DNA of 64,000 nucleotides, from assembly GCF_009901525.1 (NCBI RefSeq), contig NZ_CP019288.1, forward strand, positions 5,051,501 through 5,115,500, read 5' to 3'. Of the stretch, positions 38,496-46,115 are shown piece after piece; position 1 is the first letter of the stretch; the number at the start of each line of letters is the position of its first letter. The notes under the pieces were generated by a model. That model searched no databases, was not told where the DNA came from, and saw only the letters and a list, made by a program, of their open reading frames with translations. Both the position numbers and the translations under genes were made by a program. The stretch comes from Kordia antarctica. GTDB lineage: Bacteria > Bacteroidota > Bacteroidia > Flavobacteriales > Flavobacteriaceae.

Positions 38496-39233
38496 TTACT
38501 TGATTCCTTTTTGAAGTAAAATCAATTTTACATAGCGTGAAAAAACGCCATACGCGTTAATTCCGGCGACAGCCAAACCAGGAACGCCATCCATAAATCC
38601 ACGTTTTACAATATATTCATGGAAAAAACGGTACATAGGTTTAAAAGCCAAATGAAAATACGTGGCTTTTTTACCTTTTTCCAACATGCGTTCTGCTTGA
38701 AACCACGCATATGTATCTTTTTTGCTGATATAATGTAATAAACCTTTATATGTGTAATGAAGGACTTTGTTTTTTAACTGTCCAACAGTTCCGTCAACAA
38801 TCAATTTTTCATGCACATTTCCTTCAAAATGACACTTTTCACGAATAACCAAACGCGTTACATCGTTGTTATGATGATACAAAAAACGATTCATGTAAAA
38901 GTGCGGAAAATTCAATTTATACGCTGTATGATTTCCCGAATTTATCGCGGCAATAATCTCTTTTTGAAGTTGATACGTTATGCGTTCGTCTCCATCTAAA
39001 AACAAAACCCAATCGCACGTAGCAAATTGCAATGCATGATTTTTTTGATTGGAAAAATTATCAAACTTCCTAGAAATTACGTTGCAATTATGTGCTTCTG
39101 CAATCGCAACTGTTTCGTCTGTACTAAGTGAATCGATCACAATAATTTCATCCGCAAATTGCACCGAATACAGAGCATCTTTTAGATACAAAGCTTCGTT
39201 ATACGTTGGAATTATGACAGATAGTGTTGGCAT
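38496..39233 (-). CDS. Family 2 glycosyltransferase (WaaE-like), paralogue
   Basis: 245 aa from the ATG at 39231-39233, chosen because it directly opens PTLSVIIPTYNEALYLKDA. DEIIVIDSLSTDETVAIAEA, SRKFDNFSNQKNHAL and WVLFLDGDERI repeat the motif order of the gene at 36436-37191, so the two are paralogues. The C-terminus again has FKPMYRFFHEYIVKRGFMDG. It should act in LPS core or surface-glycan assembly. Divergent from the gene at 39284 with a 50-bp gap. Confidence 0.9.
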   Translation of the reverse strand: MPTLSVIIPTYNEALYLKDALYSVQFADEIIVIDSLSTDETVAIAEAHNCNVISRKFDNFSNQKNHALQFATCDWVLFLDGDERITYQLQKEIIAAINSGNHTAYKLNFPHFYMNRFLYHHNNDVTRLVIREKCHFEGNVHEKLIVDGTVGQLKNKVLHYTYKGLLHYISKKDTYAWFQAERMLEKGKKATYFHLAFKPMYRFFHEYIVKRGFMDGVPGLAVAGINAYGVFSRYVKLILLQKGIK

Positions 39234-39267
39234 GATAAATTTAAAACACAAATTTACTAAAAAACTT

Positions 39268-39275
39268 TATATTTG
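39268..39275 (+). promoter_or_regulatory. -7 box of the glycosyltransferase at 39284
   Basis: TATATTTG, a perfect TAnnTTTG box ending 8 nt before the ATG, so the transcript would be almost leaderless. No clear -33 TTG at the ideal distance. Confidence 0.4.
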
Positions 39276-39283
39276 CAGTCTGT

Positions 39284-40102
39284 ATGACAACAATAGACAC
39301 TTCCATAATTATAAGTACGTACAACTCTCCTGAGTGGTTGGCGAAAGTTTTGCACGGATATAACAATCAAACGTATCGATTGTTCGAAATTGTAATTGCT
39401 GATGATGGTTCGAAACAAGAAACCATCGATTTAATCGAAAAAATAAGCAAAGAAGTCTTTTACCCAATTGTGCATGTTTGGCATGAAGATAACGGATTTC
39501 AGAAGTCACAAATCTTAAATAAAGCCATTGTAAAATGTAGTTCGCCATACATCATAATGTCGGATGGCGATTGCATTCCGCGCGCGGATTTTGTAGAACA
39601 ACATGTAAAGCAGCGTGAAGAAGGTTTTTTCCTTTCGGGAGGATACTTTATGCTTCCAATGAATATTTCAGAACTTATAACCAAAGAAGATATTTACGAA
39701 GGCAATTGTTTTGATGTTGCATGGTTGAAGCAACACGGTTTAAAAACTTCCTTTAAGAACAATAAATTGACTTCGGCTGGCTTAAAATCTCGCTTTCTAA
39801 ATGCAATTACACCAACAAATGCAAGCTGGAATGGACATAGTTCTTCTGGTTGGAAAAAAGATATTGTTGCCATTAACGGATTCGACGAACGCATGCAATA
39901 TGGCGGACAAGATAGAGAACTCGGCGAACGTTTATTCAACTACGGATTAAAAAGTAAGCAAATTAGATACAGCGCGGTTTGTGTACATTTAGATCATCCG
40001 AGAGGTTATAAAAACCAAGAATCGATTAATAAAAACTTAGCGATCCGAAAAACTACGAAAGACGAGAATAAGAAGTGGACGGATTTTGGAATCATCAAAT
40101 AG
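39284..40102 (+). CDS. Family 2 glycosyltransferase with galactosyltransferase-type C-terminus
   Basis: 272 aa. TSIIISTYNSPEWLAKVLHG, IVIADDGSK (about 35-43), YIIMSDGDCIPR (about 89-100, the DxD site) and, near residue 200, GFDERMQYGGQDRELGERL, the acceptor-site motif of the glycosyltransferase 2 / galactosyltransferase C-terminal family. Likely a surface-glycan transferase. GTTATCAG-like repeats and a REP-like palindrome follow the stop. Confidence 0.9.
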   Translation: MTTIDTSIIISTYNSPEWLAKVLHGYNNQTYRLFEIVIADDGSKQETIDLIEKISKEVFYPIVHVWHEDNGFQKSQILNKAIVKCSSPYIIMSDGDCIPRADFVEQHVKQREEGFFLSGGYFMLPMNISELITKEDIYEGNCFDVAWLKQHGLKTSFKNNKLTSAGLKSRFLNAITPTNASWNGHSSSGWKKDIVAINGFDERMQYGGQDRELGERLFNYGLKSKQIRYSAVCVHLDHPRGYKNQESINKNLAIRKTTKDENKKWTDFGIIK

Positions 40103-40128
40103 TTGTCAGTTATCAGTTGTGAGTTTTT

Positions 40129-40154
40129 GTCATTCCTGCGAAGGCAGGAATCCA
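40129..40154. repeat. REP-like palindrome CCTGCGAAGGCAGG, copy 2
   Basis: Identical over 26 bp to 7454-7479; 26 bp beyond the stop of the glycosyltransferase gene. Confidence 0.8.
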
Positions 40155-40190
40155 TTCGTTATGCAGGGTTTGAGTTTTTAGAATATTTTC

Positions 40191-40574
40191 TTATTTAAAC
40201 TGCTCGTGATATGCTTTCACATGATGCGAAAATTCTTCTTCGTAAAAAGGATATGAAATACCATAAATTGAAATTTCAAATGCAAGTTGATCAGAACCCG
40301 TTATTTGATTCCCAATACCTATAATTTCTGTATTTTCTTCAGATTTTACTATTAAATTTTTAATTGTTGAAGTGTCTAGGAATTTTTCTTCTGGATCATC
40401 ACAAACCAGTTCTATTGCGTGTTCATTGCAAAATTTTTTAAAATAATCGTATCCAAAATGATCAGATAAAAAAGTTATTTCACCAAAAACAACGCCCATC
40501 GGCGCATCAGCTTTTTCAAGGAAAGTAGTTCCAATTTTAATGTTTTTTAGAAATATAGAATATACTTTTTTCAT
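40191..40574 (-). CDS. Hypothetical protein
   Basis: 127 aa, soluble, no signal peptide. Starts MKKVYSIFLKNIKIGTTFLEKADAPMGVVFGEI and mixes strands and helices with many acidic residues. No family recognised. The codon use and a clear ATG make it a credible gene. It stands alone between repeats, downstream of the glycan genes, without an evident partner. Confidence 0.6.
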   Translation of the reverse strand: MKKVYSIFLKNIKIGTTFLEKADAPMGVVFGEITFLSDHFGYDYFKKFCNEHAIELVCDDPEEKFLDTSTIKNLIVKSEENTEIIGIGNQITGSDQLAFEISIYGISYPFYEEEFSHHVKAYHEQFK

Positions 40575-40740
40575 AAGATGAACTTTCTAACAAAATTAAC
40601 AATCAAACATAGAAAAACTACTTTGATTTTATACTATTCATCGATAGTTCTGCTGAGTTTACCCAAGCACAATTTTCTGTCGAAAATCATTCCAAATGAC
40701 GTTTTGTGTATGTGAGAATTAGAACTTCAATCTATATTTC

Positions 40741-40790
40741 GTCAAGCTGAACTTTTACATTGAACAAAGTCGAAATGTGATTCAGCTTCC
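40741..40790. repeat. AAGCTGAA/TTCAGCTT palindromic unit
   Basis: AAGCTGAA at 40744-40751 faces TTCAGCTT at 40781-40788, the same design as the unit at 37421-37477. The stretch 40575-40828 holds no gene. Confidence 0.55.
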
Positions 40791-40828
40791 CACAACTAGC
40801 TAAAAATTTAAAATTTAGCATTCAACAC

Positions 40829-41398
40829 TTATAATTTATATGCTCCAACTTTCCAATACGTTTTCTCTTCATCCGTTTTTACCGTAGAAAAATCGAGTTG
40901 TTGTAGTTTTTCGAAGTATTCCCAACAACCAATTCCTTCACGGTAAATAGAGACAATCAAAATTCCGTTTTCTTCTAAATGTGATAACATTCGGTCAAGA
41001 ACGTGTTGCTTTTCAGTTTCATGTACATAATAAAATGCTTCATTAAAAATTATCACATCAAACTTACGCGTTGGTTTATACGTGTGAATATCCGCAGTGA
41101 CAAATTCGGCTTTCGGAAAGTTTTTGGTTTTTGCTTTTTGAATCGAGACATCGGAAAAATCCATTCCTAAAAAATAACTAAACATTTCAGCATCTAAATA
41201 TTCGTTTAAAACGCCTTCGCCAGCACCTAAATCAAGAATACTTGGTTGTTTTTTTCCGTGCGATTTAATAAAATTGATAATCGTATTGTAACGAGAAGCT
41301 TCAATCGGATTGCGCAAATTGTCCCAACGCCCTTTTTTATATTGCTTATTCCAACGTTGTTTTCTGCGCCAATTATGAAATTTATCTATGATATTCAT
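40829..41398 (-). CDS. Class I SAM-dependent methyltransferase
   Basis: 189 aa. Motif I is SILDLGAGEGVLNEYL (about residues 53-68); FSYFLGMDFSDVSIQKA gives the motif II acid and FDVIIFNEAFYYVHE motif IV. The substrate is unknown, perhaps a sugar or lipid in the glycan pathway, since the gene follows the heptosyltransferase-like gene by a single base. Confidence 0.85.
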   Translation of the reverse strand: MNIIDKFHNWRRKQRWNKQYKKGRWDNLRNPIEASRYNTIINFIKSHGKKQPSILDLGAGEGVLNEYLDAEMFSYFLGMDFSDVSIQKAKTKNFPKAEFVTADIHTYKPTRKFDVIIFNEAFYYVHETEKQHVLDRMLSHLEENGILIVSIYREGIGCWEYFEKLQQLDFSTVKTDEEKTYWKVGAYKL

Positions 41399-41399
41399 G

Positions 41400-42464
41400 C
41401 TATTTTTTTAAGTGTAACGCTAAAAATTGTTCCAACTTCGGAATAATCATTTCAGGTGTTAATTGTTTGTATAAATCATGCGGATTTTCTTCAATTTTCT
41501 TGCGTTCTTCAAATGTAAACGTATCAAATAAATCGGGTTTTTCCTCTAATAAATGAATGGATTCGTGTTGTTTCCCATCTTCAAAACTCGCCCAATGATC
41601 TTTATTTACATACGGAGAAAATATCGTAAACGTTTGTTTGTTCAACGCTTTCGCAATGTGAACTATTCCACCTTCATTCGCAACCATTAAATCGCATGCA
41701 GACATTAATCGCACAAAACCGCGAATACTATCTTCATAAATGTCCAAAATAATACTTTGCTTATTCGCGCAAAGCTCATAAATTTTATCTGCTTCCACTT
41801 TTTGATTCGGCGCATAATTAAACAAAATATGAACTTTATAATTCGAGGTAATATAATCAACCAATTCGGCAATGTATTCGTACGGCATTGATTTTTGTGG
41901 TGTACTTCCTAAAATGCCCAACATCAACACAGGATGTTTGTAATTGTCAAGTTTTTTATAATTTTTTTCAGCTTCCGTTAGTGTGATTTTTGGTTCGTAA
42001 TCAGGATTCTTCAACGGAAAAACCGACGTAATCAAATTGATTCGATCTTCAATTGCTTTTCCACAAATTTGTGTTTTTTCGTCTAATAAATTAATCGGAT
42101 GCGAATAGAAGTGAAGCGGTAATTTTTTATGTTTTCGTTTATTTCCAATTCTGTATGCAGCTTTTGAAAAATAACAAATCAAGCGACTTTGCAATTTGGA
42201 ATACGGATCAAAAATGATATCATACTTAGCTTTTCGAATTTTGAAAATCATTTTAATCAAATTTGGAATCTTTTTCAGTTCCTTTTCATTGATCGGAATG
42301 ATGTTATCAATATTCGGATTGTTCTCTAAAACGCCTGTGGTAAAGTCATACGCCATAAAATCTACACGACTTTCGGGGAATACTTTTTTAATATTATTCG
42401 CAATTACAGAACTTATCAAGACATCTCCAATACGTTTATTCTGTATAATTAATATTTTTTTCAT
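41400..42464 (-). CDS. Family 9 glycosyltransferase (heptosyltransferase-like)
   Basis: 354 aa. KKILIIQNKRIGDVLISSVIANNI is the GT9 N-terminal signature; LMLGILGSTPQKSMPYEYIAELVDYI (about 180-205) and LMVANEGGIVHIAKALNKQTFTIFSP (about 262-287) form the donor site, as in WaaC/WaaF. It should add a heptose or similar sugar to the LPS core. A methyltransferase gene follows after 1 bp, and the WaaP-like kinase gene at 42601 is divergent. Confidence 0.9.
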   Translation of the reverse strand: MKKILIIQNKRIGDVLISSVIANNIKKVFPESRVDFMAYDFTTGVLENNPNIDNIIPINEKELKKIPNLIKMIFKIRKAKYDIIFDPYSKLQSRLICYFSKAAYRIGNKRKHKKLPLHFYSHPINLLDEKTQICGKAIEDRINLITSVFPLKNPDYEPKITLTEAEKNYKKLDNYKHPVLMLGILGSTPQKSMPYEYIAELVDYITSNYKVHILFNYAPNQKVEADKIYELCANKQSIILDIYEDSIRGFVRLMSACDLMVANEGGIVHIAKALNKQTFTIFSPYVNKDHWASFEDGKQHESIHLLEEKPDLFDTFTFEERKKIEENPHDLYKQLTPEMIIPKLEQFLALHLKK

Positions 42465-42575
42465 GTAGTATAATTGATGAAACAGGCAATATGTGCAAAA
42501 TATTATTTTTTCGGGGTTTATTAAAATTTCATTTCATCTATTTATAATTTTTATTTTATTTCTGTCAATTTCACA

Positions 42576-42583
42576 TATCTTTG
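42576..42583 (+). promoter_or_regulatory. -7 box of the WaaP-like kinase gene
   Basis: TATCTTTG, a perfect TAnnTTTG box ending 17 nt before the start codon. Confidence 0.45.
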
Positions 42584-42600
42584 AAAAATAACTTTATAGT

Positions 42601-43359
42601 ATGCAAATCGTACATATTCACGCAAAATATCAAGATAAAAGAGACGAATTACTCGCTTTTATCAATGCATTTGAAACCAACGGTGAATATGTAACTAAAG
42701 GCGAACGAAACGTAATTAAATCGTTTAATTTACAAGGCGAAAAGATAAATGTGAAATCGTTTCGTGTGCCGAAAGTATTCAATAGTTTTGTGTATAAATT
42801 TATCAGACCTTCAAAAGCAAAACGTTCATTTGAATATGCAGAAAAGTTATTGTTGAATGCCATAAAAACGCCTTTTCCAATTGCGTATGTGGAAAATTAT
42901 TCCGCTTTTGGCTTGAAAGAAAGTTATTATGTGAGTTTACATATTAACTATGATTTCGATTTTCGCGCGTTAATTCACGATCCATTATTTAAAGATCGCC
43001 GAATTATTTTGGAACAGTTTGCCGAATTTTGCTTTCAGTTGCATGAAAATAACGTCAACTTTTTAGATCATTCTCCAGGAAACACGTTGGTTGTAAAACG
43101 AGACAATAACTATGATTTTTATCTAATCGATTTGAACCGAATGAAGTTTGAATCCATGAATCTTGACAAACGCATGGAAAACCTAAAACGTTTGTGGCTT
43201 TCCAAACAAATGGTTCATATTATTAGTAAGCGTTATTCAGAACTTGCCAACAAACAACTCTACGAAGTACAAGATGTATTACTCAAACACAGTACGAAAT
43301 TCAAGCGGAAAATTAATCGCAAAAAGTATTTGAAGAAGAAATATTTGAAGAAGAAGTAG
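42601..43359 (+). CDS. LPS core kinase-like protein (WaaP/Kdo kinase family)
   Basis: 252 aa. A minimal protein-kinase-like fold: NVKSFRVPKVFN carries the ATP-binding lysine, FCFQLHENNVNFLDHSPGNTLV (about 155-176) is the catalytic loop with the D-x4-N pair, and YDFYLIDLNRM gives the metal-binding Asp. The last 20 residues are lysine-rich. It should phosphorylate an LPS core sugar on the inner side of the membrane. Divergent from the heptosyltransferase operon, which fits LPS assembly. Confidence 0.85.
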   Translation: MQIVHIHAKYQDKRDELLAFINAFETNGEYVTKGERNVIKSFNLQGEKINVKSFRVPKVFNSFVYKFIRPSKAKRSFEYAEKLLLNAIKTPFPIAYVENYSAFGLKESYYVSLHINYDFDFRALIHDPLFKDRRIILEQFAEFCFQLHENNVNFLDHSPGNTLVVKRDNNYDFYLIDLNRMKFESMNLDKRMENLKRLWLSKQMVHIISKRYSELANKQLYEVQDVLLKHSTKFKRKINRKKYLKKKYLKKK

Positions 43360-43371
43360 TTTTTTAGTATT

Positions 43372-43620
43372 GAGTTATGAGTTATGAGTTATGAGTTTGG
43401 ATTCGCTCTGCTTTTGGATCGCTTACGCTCTTAGATTTTTAGACTCGCTTTGCTTTTGGAATATTAGTATCGCTGTCGCTTTTGGAAACGACTTTGCTTT
43501 TAGTATCACTACGCTTTTGGTATTTTGGTATGTGAATTATTTACATATTAGATAAACTTATAAACCTTTCAACTTTTAAACTAAAATTTTACTGTTAGAC
43601 TCGCTTTGCTTTTGGTCGCA
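43372..43620. repeat. Degenerate repeats of GAGTTAT and CGCTTTGCTTTTGG
   Basis: Three units of the heptamer GAGTTAT (43375-43395) are followed by about seven imperfect copies of TCGCTTTGCTTTTGG/TAG (43402-43620). The heptamer is the complement of the ATAACTC array at 54242-54276. No gene lies in the gap 43360-43791. Confidence 0.6.
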
Positions 43621-43650
43621 TCTAGATATTTTCGATTTTTATTCATAAAA

Positions 43651-43675
43651 AAGCGGACTGAGAAAATCTCAGCCC
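43651..43675 (-). terminator. Probable terminator downstream of dapD
   Basis: Stem CTGAGA/TCTCAG with a 3-nt loop, extended by a GG/CC pair; an A run at 43647-43652 gives a U tract on the minus strand. It is about 120 nt past the dapD stop. Confidence 0.5.
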
Positions 43676-43791
43676 ACAATTATATATTTTCTAAACTTCG
43701 ACTCCGCTCAGTTTACTTTGTCCAATAAGTCCAACAATCCAAGCTAGTCTAACAAAGTCCAACGATCTAAGTAGCCTGAGGCACTCGAAGG

Positions 43792-44607
43792 CTAAACCGC
43801 TACATCATGTTCGCGCAAAGCATCATTCAAAGACGTCTTTTTGTTCGTACTTTCTTTACGTTTCCCGATGATTAATGCACATGGAACTTGATATTCTCCT
43901 GCAGGAAATTTTTTCGTATAACTTCCCGGAATTACCACTGATCGAGAAGGCACAATTCCTTTCATTTGAATTGGTTCATCGCCAGTAATATCTATAATTT
44001 TTGTAGAAGCTGTCAACACAACATTTGCGCCTAAAACGGCTTCTTTTTCAACCCGAACGCCTTCCACGACAATACATCTGGAGCCAATAAAAGCATTATC
44101 TTCAATAATAACTGGTGCCGCTTGCAAAGGTTCTAAAACGCCACCAATTCCAACGCCGCCAGATAAATGTACGTTTTTACCAATTTGCGCACAACTTCCA
44201 ACAGTTGCCCACGTATCAACCATAGTTCCAGCGTCAACATATGCGCCAATATTTATATAACTTGGCATCATAATCACACCTTTAGAAATGTACGCGCCAT
44301 GACGTGCAATCGCATGTGGAACAACTCTGATTCCTTTTTCGGCATATCCTCTTTTCAGTGGAATTTTATCGTGAAATTCAAAAATTCCAGCTTCCATCGT
44401 TACCATTTTCTGAATCGGGAAATATAAAACGACTGCTTTTTTAATCCATTCGTTCACTTGCCAACCAGTTGAAGTTGGTTCTGCAACGCGCAATTCTCCA
44501 ACATCCAATAAGTCAATTACCTTTCGAATTACGGCTTGTGTATCCGAATTTTTCAATAATTCTCGGTTTTCCCAAGCGTTTTCAATGGCTTCTTTTAGTG
44601 CGATCAT
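43792..44607 (-). CDS. dapD: 2,3,4,5-tetrahydropyridine-2,6-dicarboxylate N-succinyltransferase
   Basis: 271 aa, the normal length. N-terminal helices lead into a left-handed beta helix of hexapeptide turns (GVIMMPSYINIGAYVDAGTMVDTWATVGSCAQIG, shown here only as the run near residues 110-145), followed by SRSVVIPGSYTK. It succinylates tetrahydrodipicolinate in the succinylase branch of lysine and diaminopimelate synthesis. The promoter region contains a GGGCGT...CACGCG element that starts 36 bp upstream of the ATG, as also found before uvrB. Confidence 0.96.
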   Translation of the reverse strand: MIALKEAIENAWENRELLKNSDTQAVIRKVIDLLDVGELRVAEPTSTGWQVNEWIKKAVVLYFPIQKMVTMEAGIFEFHDKIPLKRGYAEKGIRVVPHAIARHGAYISKGVIMMPSYINIGAYVDAGTMVDTWATVGSCAQIGKNVHLSGGVGIGGVLEPLQAAPVIIEDNAFIGSRCIVVEGVRVEKEAVLGANVVLTASTKIIDITGDEPIQMKGIVPSRSVVIPGSYTKKFPAGEYQVPCALIIGKRKESTNKKTSLNDALREHDVAV

Positions 44608-44643
44608 GTATCTGTGTTTTTAGTAACTTTTTATATATTTTTT

Positions 44644-44795
44644 GGGCGTGTCCTCCGAAAAAACGGAGGTCAGGCTATTCGCTGTATCTTTTTGGTTCAT
44701 TTCGATAGCTACGCTAGGTATTATCAATCAAAATGTATTTTGATTTCAATAATGCTCAATGTGCCAAAAAGGATGCCGCTTCTATCCTTCACGCG
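44644..44795. repeat. GGGCGT...ACGCG intergenic element, copy 2
   Basis: Begins GGGCGTGTCC, has the hairpin CCTCCG/CGGAGG, then GGTCAGGCTATTCGC and ends CTATCCTTCACGCG; same outline as 7408-7518. It takes up much of the 430-bp gap 44608-45038; the rest, 44820-45038, is AT-rich leader DNA of the peptide gene. Confidence 0.6.
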
Positions 44796-45038
44796 TGTGC
44801 TGAATAGCGTGGAAGTGCAAATATAAAATCTTCCAGAGAATATTTAGACAAAAAAGAAATATCTAACAGATTCTATCAATTTTAGAAGAAATTTATGGTT
44901 TTTAAACAGTTTGTTATTTGTTAAGAATCATCTAGTAAATAAGCTACTCTAAATTTATAAATGCCGAGAATCATTTGTTGTGTATTCAATTTAGTTAACA
45001 TAATATTGAGTAATACATAACCACAAAAACTTTATGCC

Positions 45039-45215
45039 ATGAAAAAAAGAAATCTTAAAAATTTGAACTTAAACAAAAAATCTATCTCTAATTTAAGTAA
45101 AAACGAAATTAAAGGAGGAACAGTACTAACAGCATTTTGTTGGTCAAATCTTTCATGTCCATCTTTAACCTGTTCAGAAGGTGTTGTATGTGATTTTATA
45201 AAAGAAAAACTCTAA
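45039..45215 (+). CDS. RiPP precursor peptide 1 (class I lanthipeptide-like leader)
   Basis: 58 aa. The leader KKRNLKNLNLNKKSISNLSKNE has the LxLxKxxIxxL motif of Bacteroidetes class I lanthipeptide-type precursors and ends with a GG pair (residues 26-27) fit for cleavage. The core, TVLTAFCWSNLSCPSLTCSE and on, has four Cys and several Ser/Thr. A second gene at 45904-46098 shares the leader almost perfectly and the core pattern CWS-x-LSCPSLTC. No modification enzyme or peptidase is within the window. The stop codon overlaps the edge of copy E of the 295-bp element. AAAGGAGG inside the gene encodes KGG and is not a ribosome site. Confidence 0.8.
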   Translation: MKKRNLKNLNLNKKSISNLSKNEIKGGTVLTAFCWSNLSCPSLTCSEGVVCDFIKEKL

Positions 45216-45216
45216 T

Positions 45217-45510
45217 AACCTGAGTTCGATATAAAATTTCAGAGTTTTTTTTGGCTTTTCCGCAGTATAGCAGGGATTTTTCGTTAAGAATTTTCGAATC
45301 CTTGGAGAAAATTTAGAAAAAATCATGCGGTTTTAGTTTTTCCCTAAAAGAAAAACTAAAAATACCTCTGGAAAAGCGCACTTTCTTTTGTTTCTTTTCT
45401 TTGTGCGAGCAAAGAAAACGAAAATAATGATATGAAAATGAGACACTTATTACTTATTGCGAAAATGTGTTCAAAATTTTATTTGAGTAAACTTATGTCG
45501 AACTCACGTT
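45217..45510 (+). repeat. 295-bp dispersed element, intact copy E
   Basis: 294 bp bounded by AACCTGAGTTCGA (45217-45229) and TCGAACTCACGTT (45498-45510), a perfect match apart from one base. AAT is on both sides (45214-45216 and 45511-45513), a likely 3-bp target duplication lying in the stop codon of the peptide gene. The mini-ORF is at 45432-45512. Downstream DNA resumes the terminator seen after the second peptide gene, so the element was inserted between gene and terminator. Confidence 0.93.
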
Positions 45511-45521
45511 AATAGATTAAG

Positions 45522-45549
45522 AAAAGTAAGCGTTTCGACGTTCACTTTT
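45522..45549 (+). terminator. Displaced terminator of RiPP gene 1
   Basis: AAAAGTAAGCG and CGTTCACTTTT with a 6-nt loop, one mismatch and one wobble, followed by a T run. It is the counterpart of the terminator at 46116-46145 after the second peptide gene, now 307 nt from its own gene. Confidence 0.7.
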
Positions 45550-45655
45550 TGTTTTTATACTCGTATTTTAAAGCTCTTTGTTTCTAATTAAGTAACAAAT
45601 AAACAAAAGGAATCAAGCCTGAAACTGCTACAATTTATACAGTTACCTCTTGTTA

Positions 45656-45814
45656 TACCAATTATTATTTAAAAGGAGCCTAAAATAATTTGAATTATAG
45701 TGTTTCCAGATGAAATAGAAAATCAAAGCATAGCATCGTTACGGTTTTATTTTATATTGAAATATGGGCGCAATAGAAACAAATTATTAGGTGCATTTTA
45801 AGTGATAATTGGTA
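45656..45814. mobile_element. MITE-like element with long imperfect inverted repeats
   Basis: 159 bp. Left end TACCAATTATTATTTAAAAG and right end (complement) TACCAATTATCACTTAAAAT; the similarity extends for about 34 bp (AGCCTAAAATAATTT against CACCTAATAATTT). No coding potential. Only one copy in the window. It fills much of the 350-bp gap between the two peptide genes. Confidence 0.6.
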
Positions 45815-45903
45815 TTAGTCATTTTATCTTATTCAACTATCAATTTTACAAACGGTGGAATATGCTCATCATTAAAATTTAATTAACCATAAAACTTTAT
45901 ACC

Positions 45904-46098
45904 ATGAAAAAAAGAAATCTTAAAAATTTAAACTTAAACAAAAAATCTATCTCTAATTTAAGTAAAAACGAAGTAAAAGCAGGAGCCGCTGCAAGTGTAC
46001 CGACTCTTACTGTACTTTCTTGTTGGTCATGTTTATCTTGTCCATCTTTAACATGTACCGAAGGTGTAATATGTGATTATATTAGAGATGAGATGTAA
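45904..46098 (+). CDS. RiPP precursor peptide 2 (class I lanthipeptide-like leader)
   Basis: 64 aa. Residues 1-23 are identical to precursor 1 except for one position (NEV for NEI); the GG site is replaced by KAGAAA. The core has five Cys: LSCWSCLSCPSLTCTEGVIC, with the block CPSLTCxEGVxCD shared. The DNA before the ATG (AACCATAAAACTTTATACC) also matches the leader of gene 1, so the duplication includes the control region. It has its own terminator at 46116. It may be a lanthipeptide or another Cys-modified peptide; no maturase is nearby. Confidence 0.8.
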   Translation: MKKRNLKNLNLNKKSISNLSKNEVKAGAAASVPTLTVLSCWSCLSCPSLTCTEGVICDYIRDEM

Positions 46099-46115
46099 AT
46101 TTTTAATAAATTAAG

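Noticed and set aside
45111-45121. Strong Shine-Dalgarno-like AAAGGAGG
   Set aside because: It lies inside RiPP gene 1 and encodes the KGG cleavage site; no start codon in a useful frame follows.
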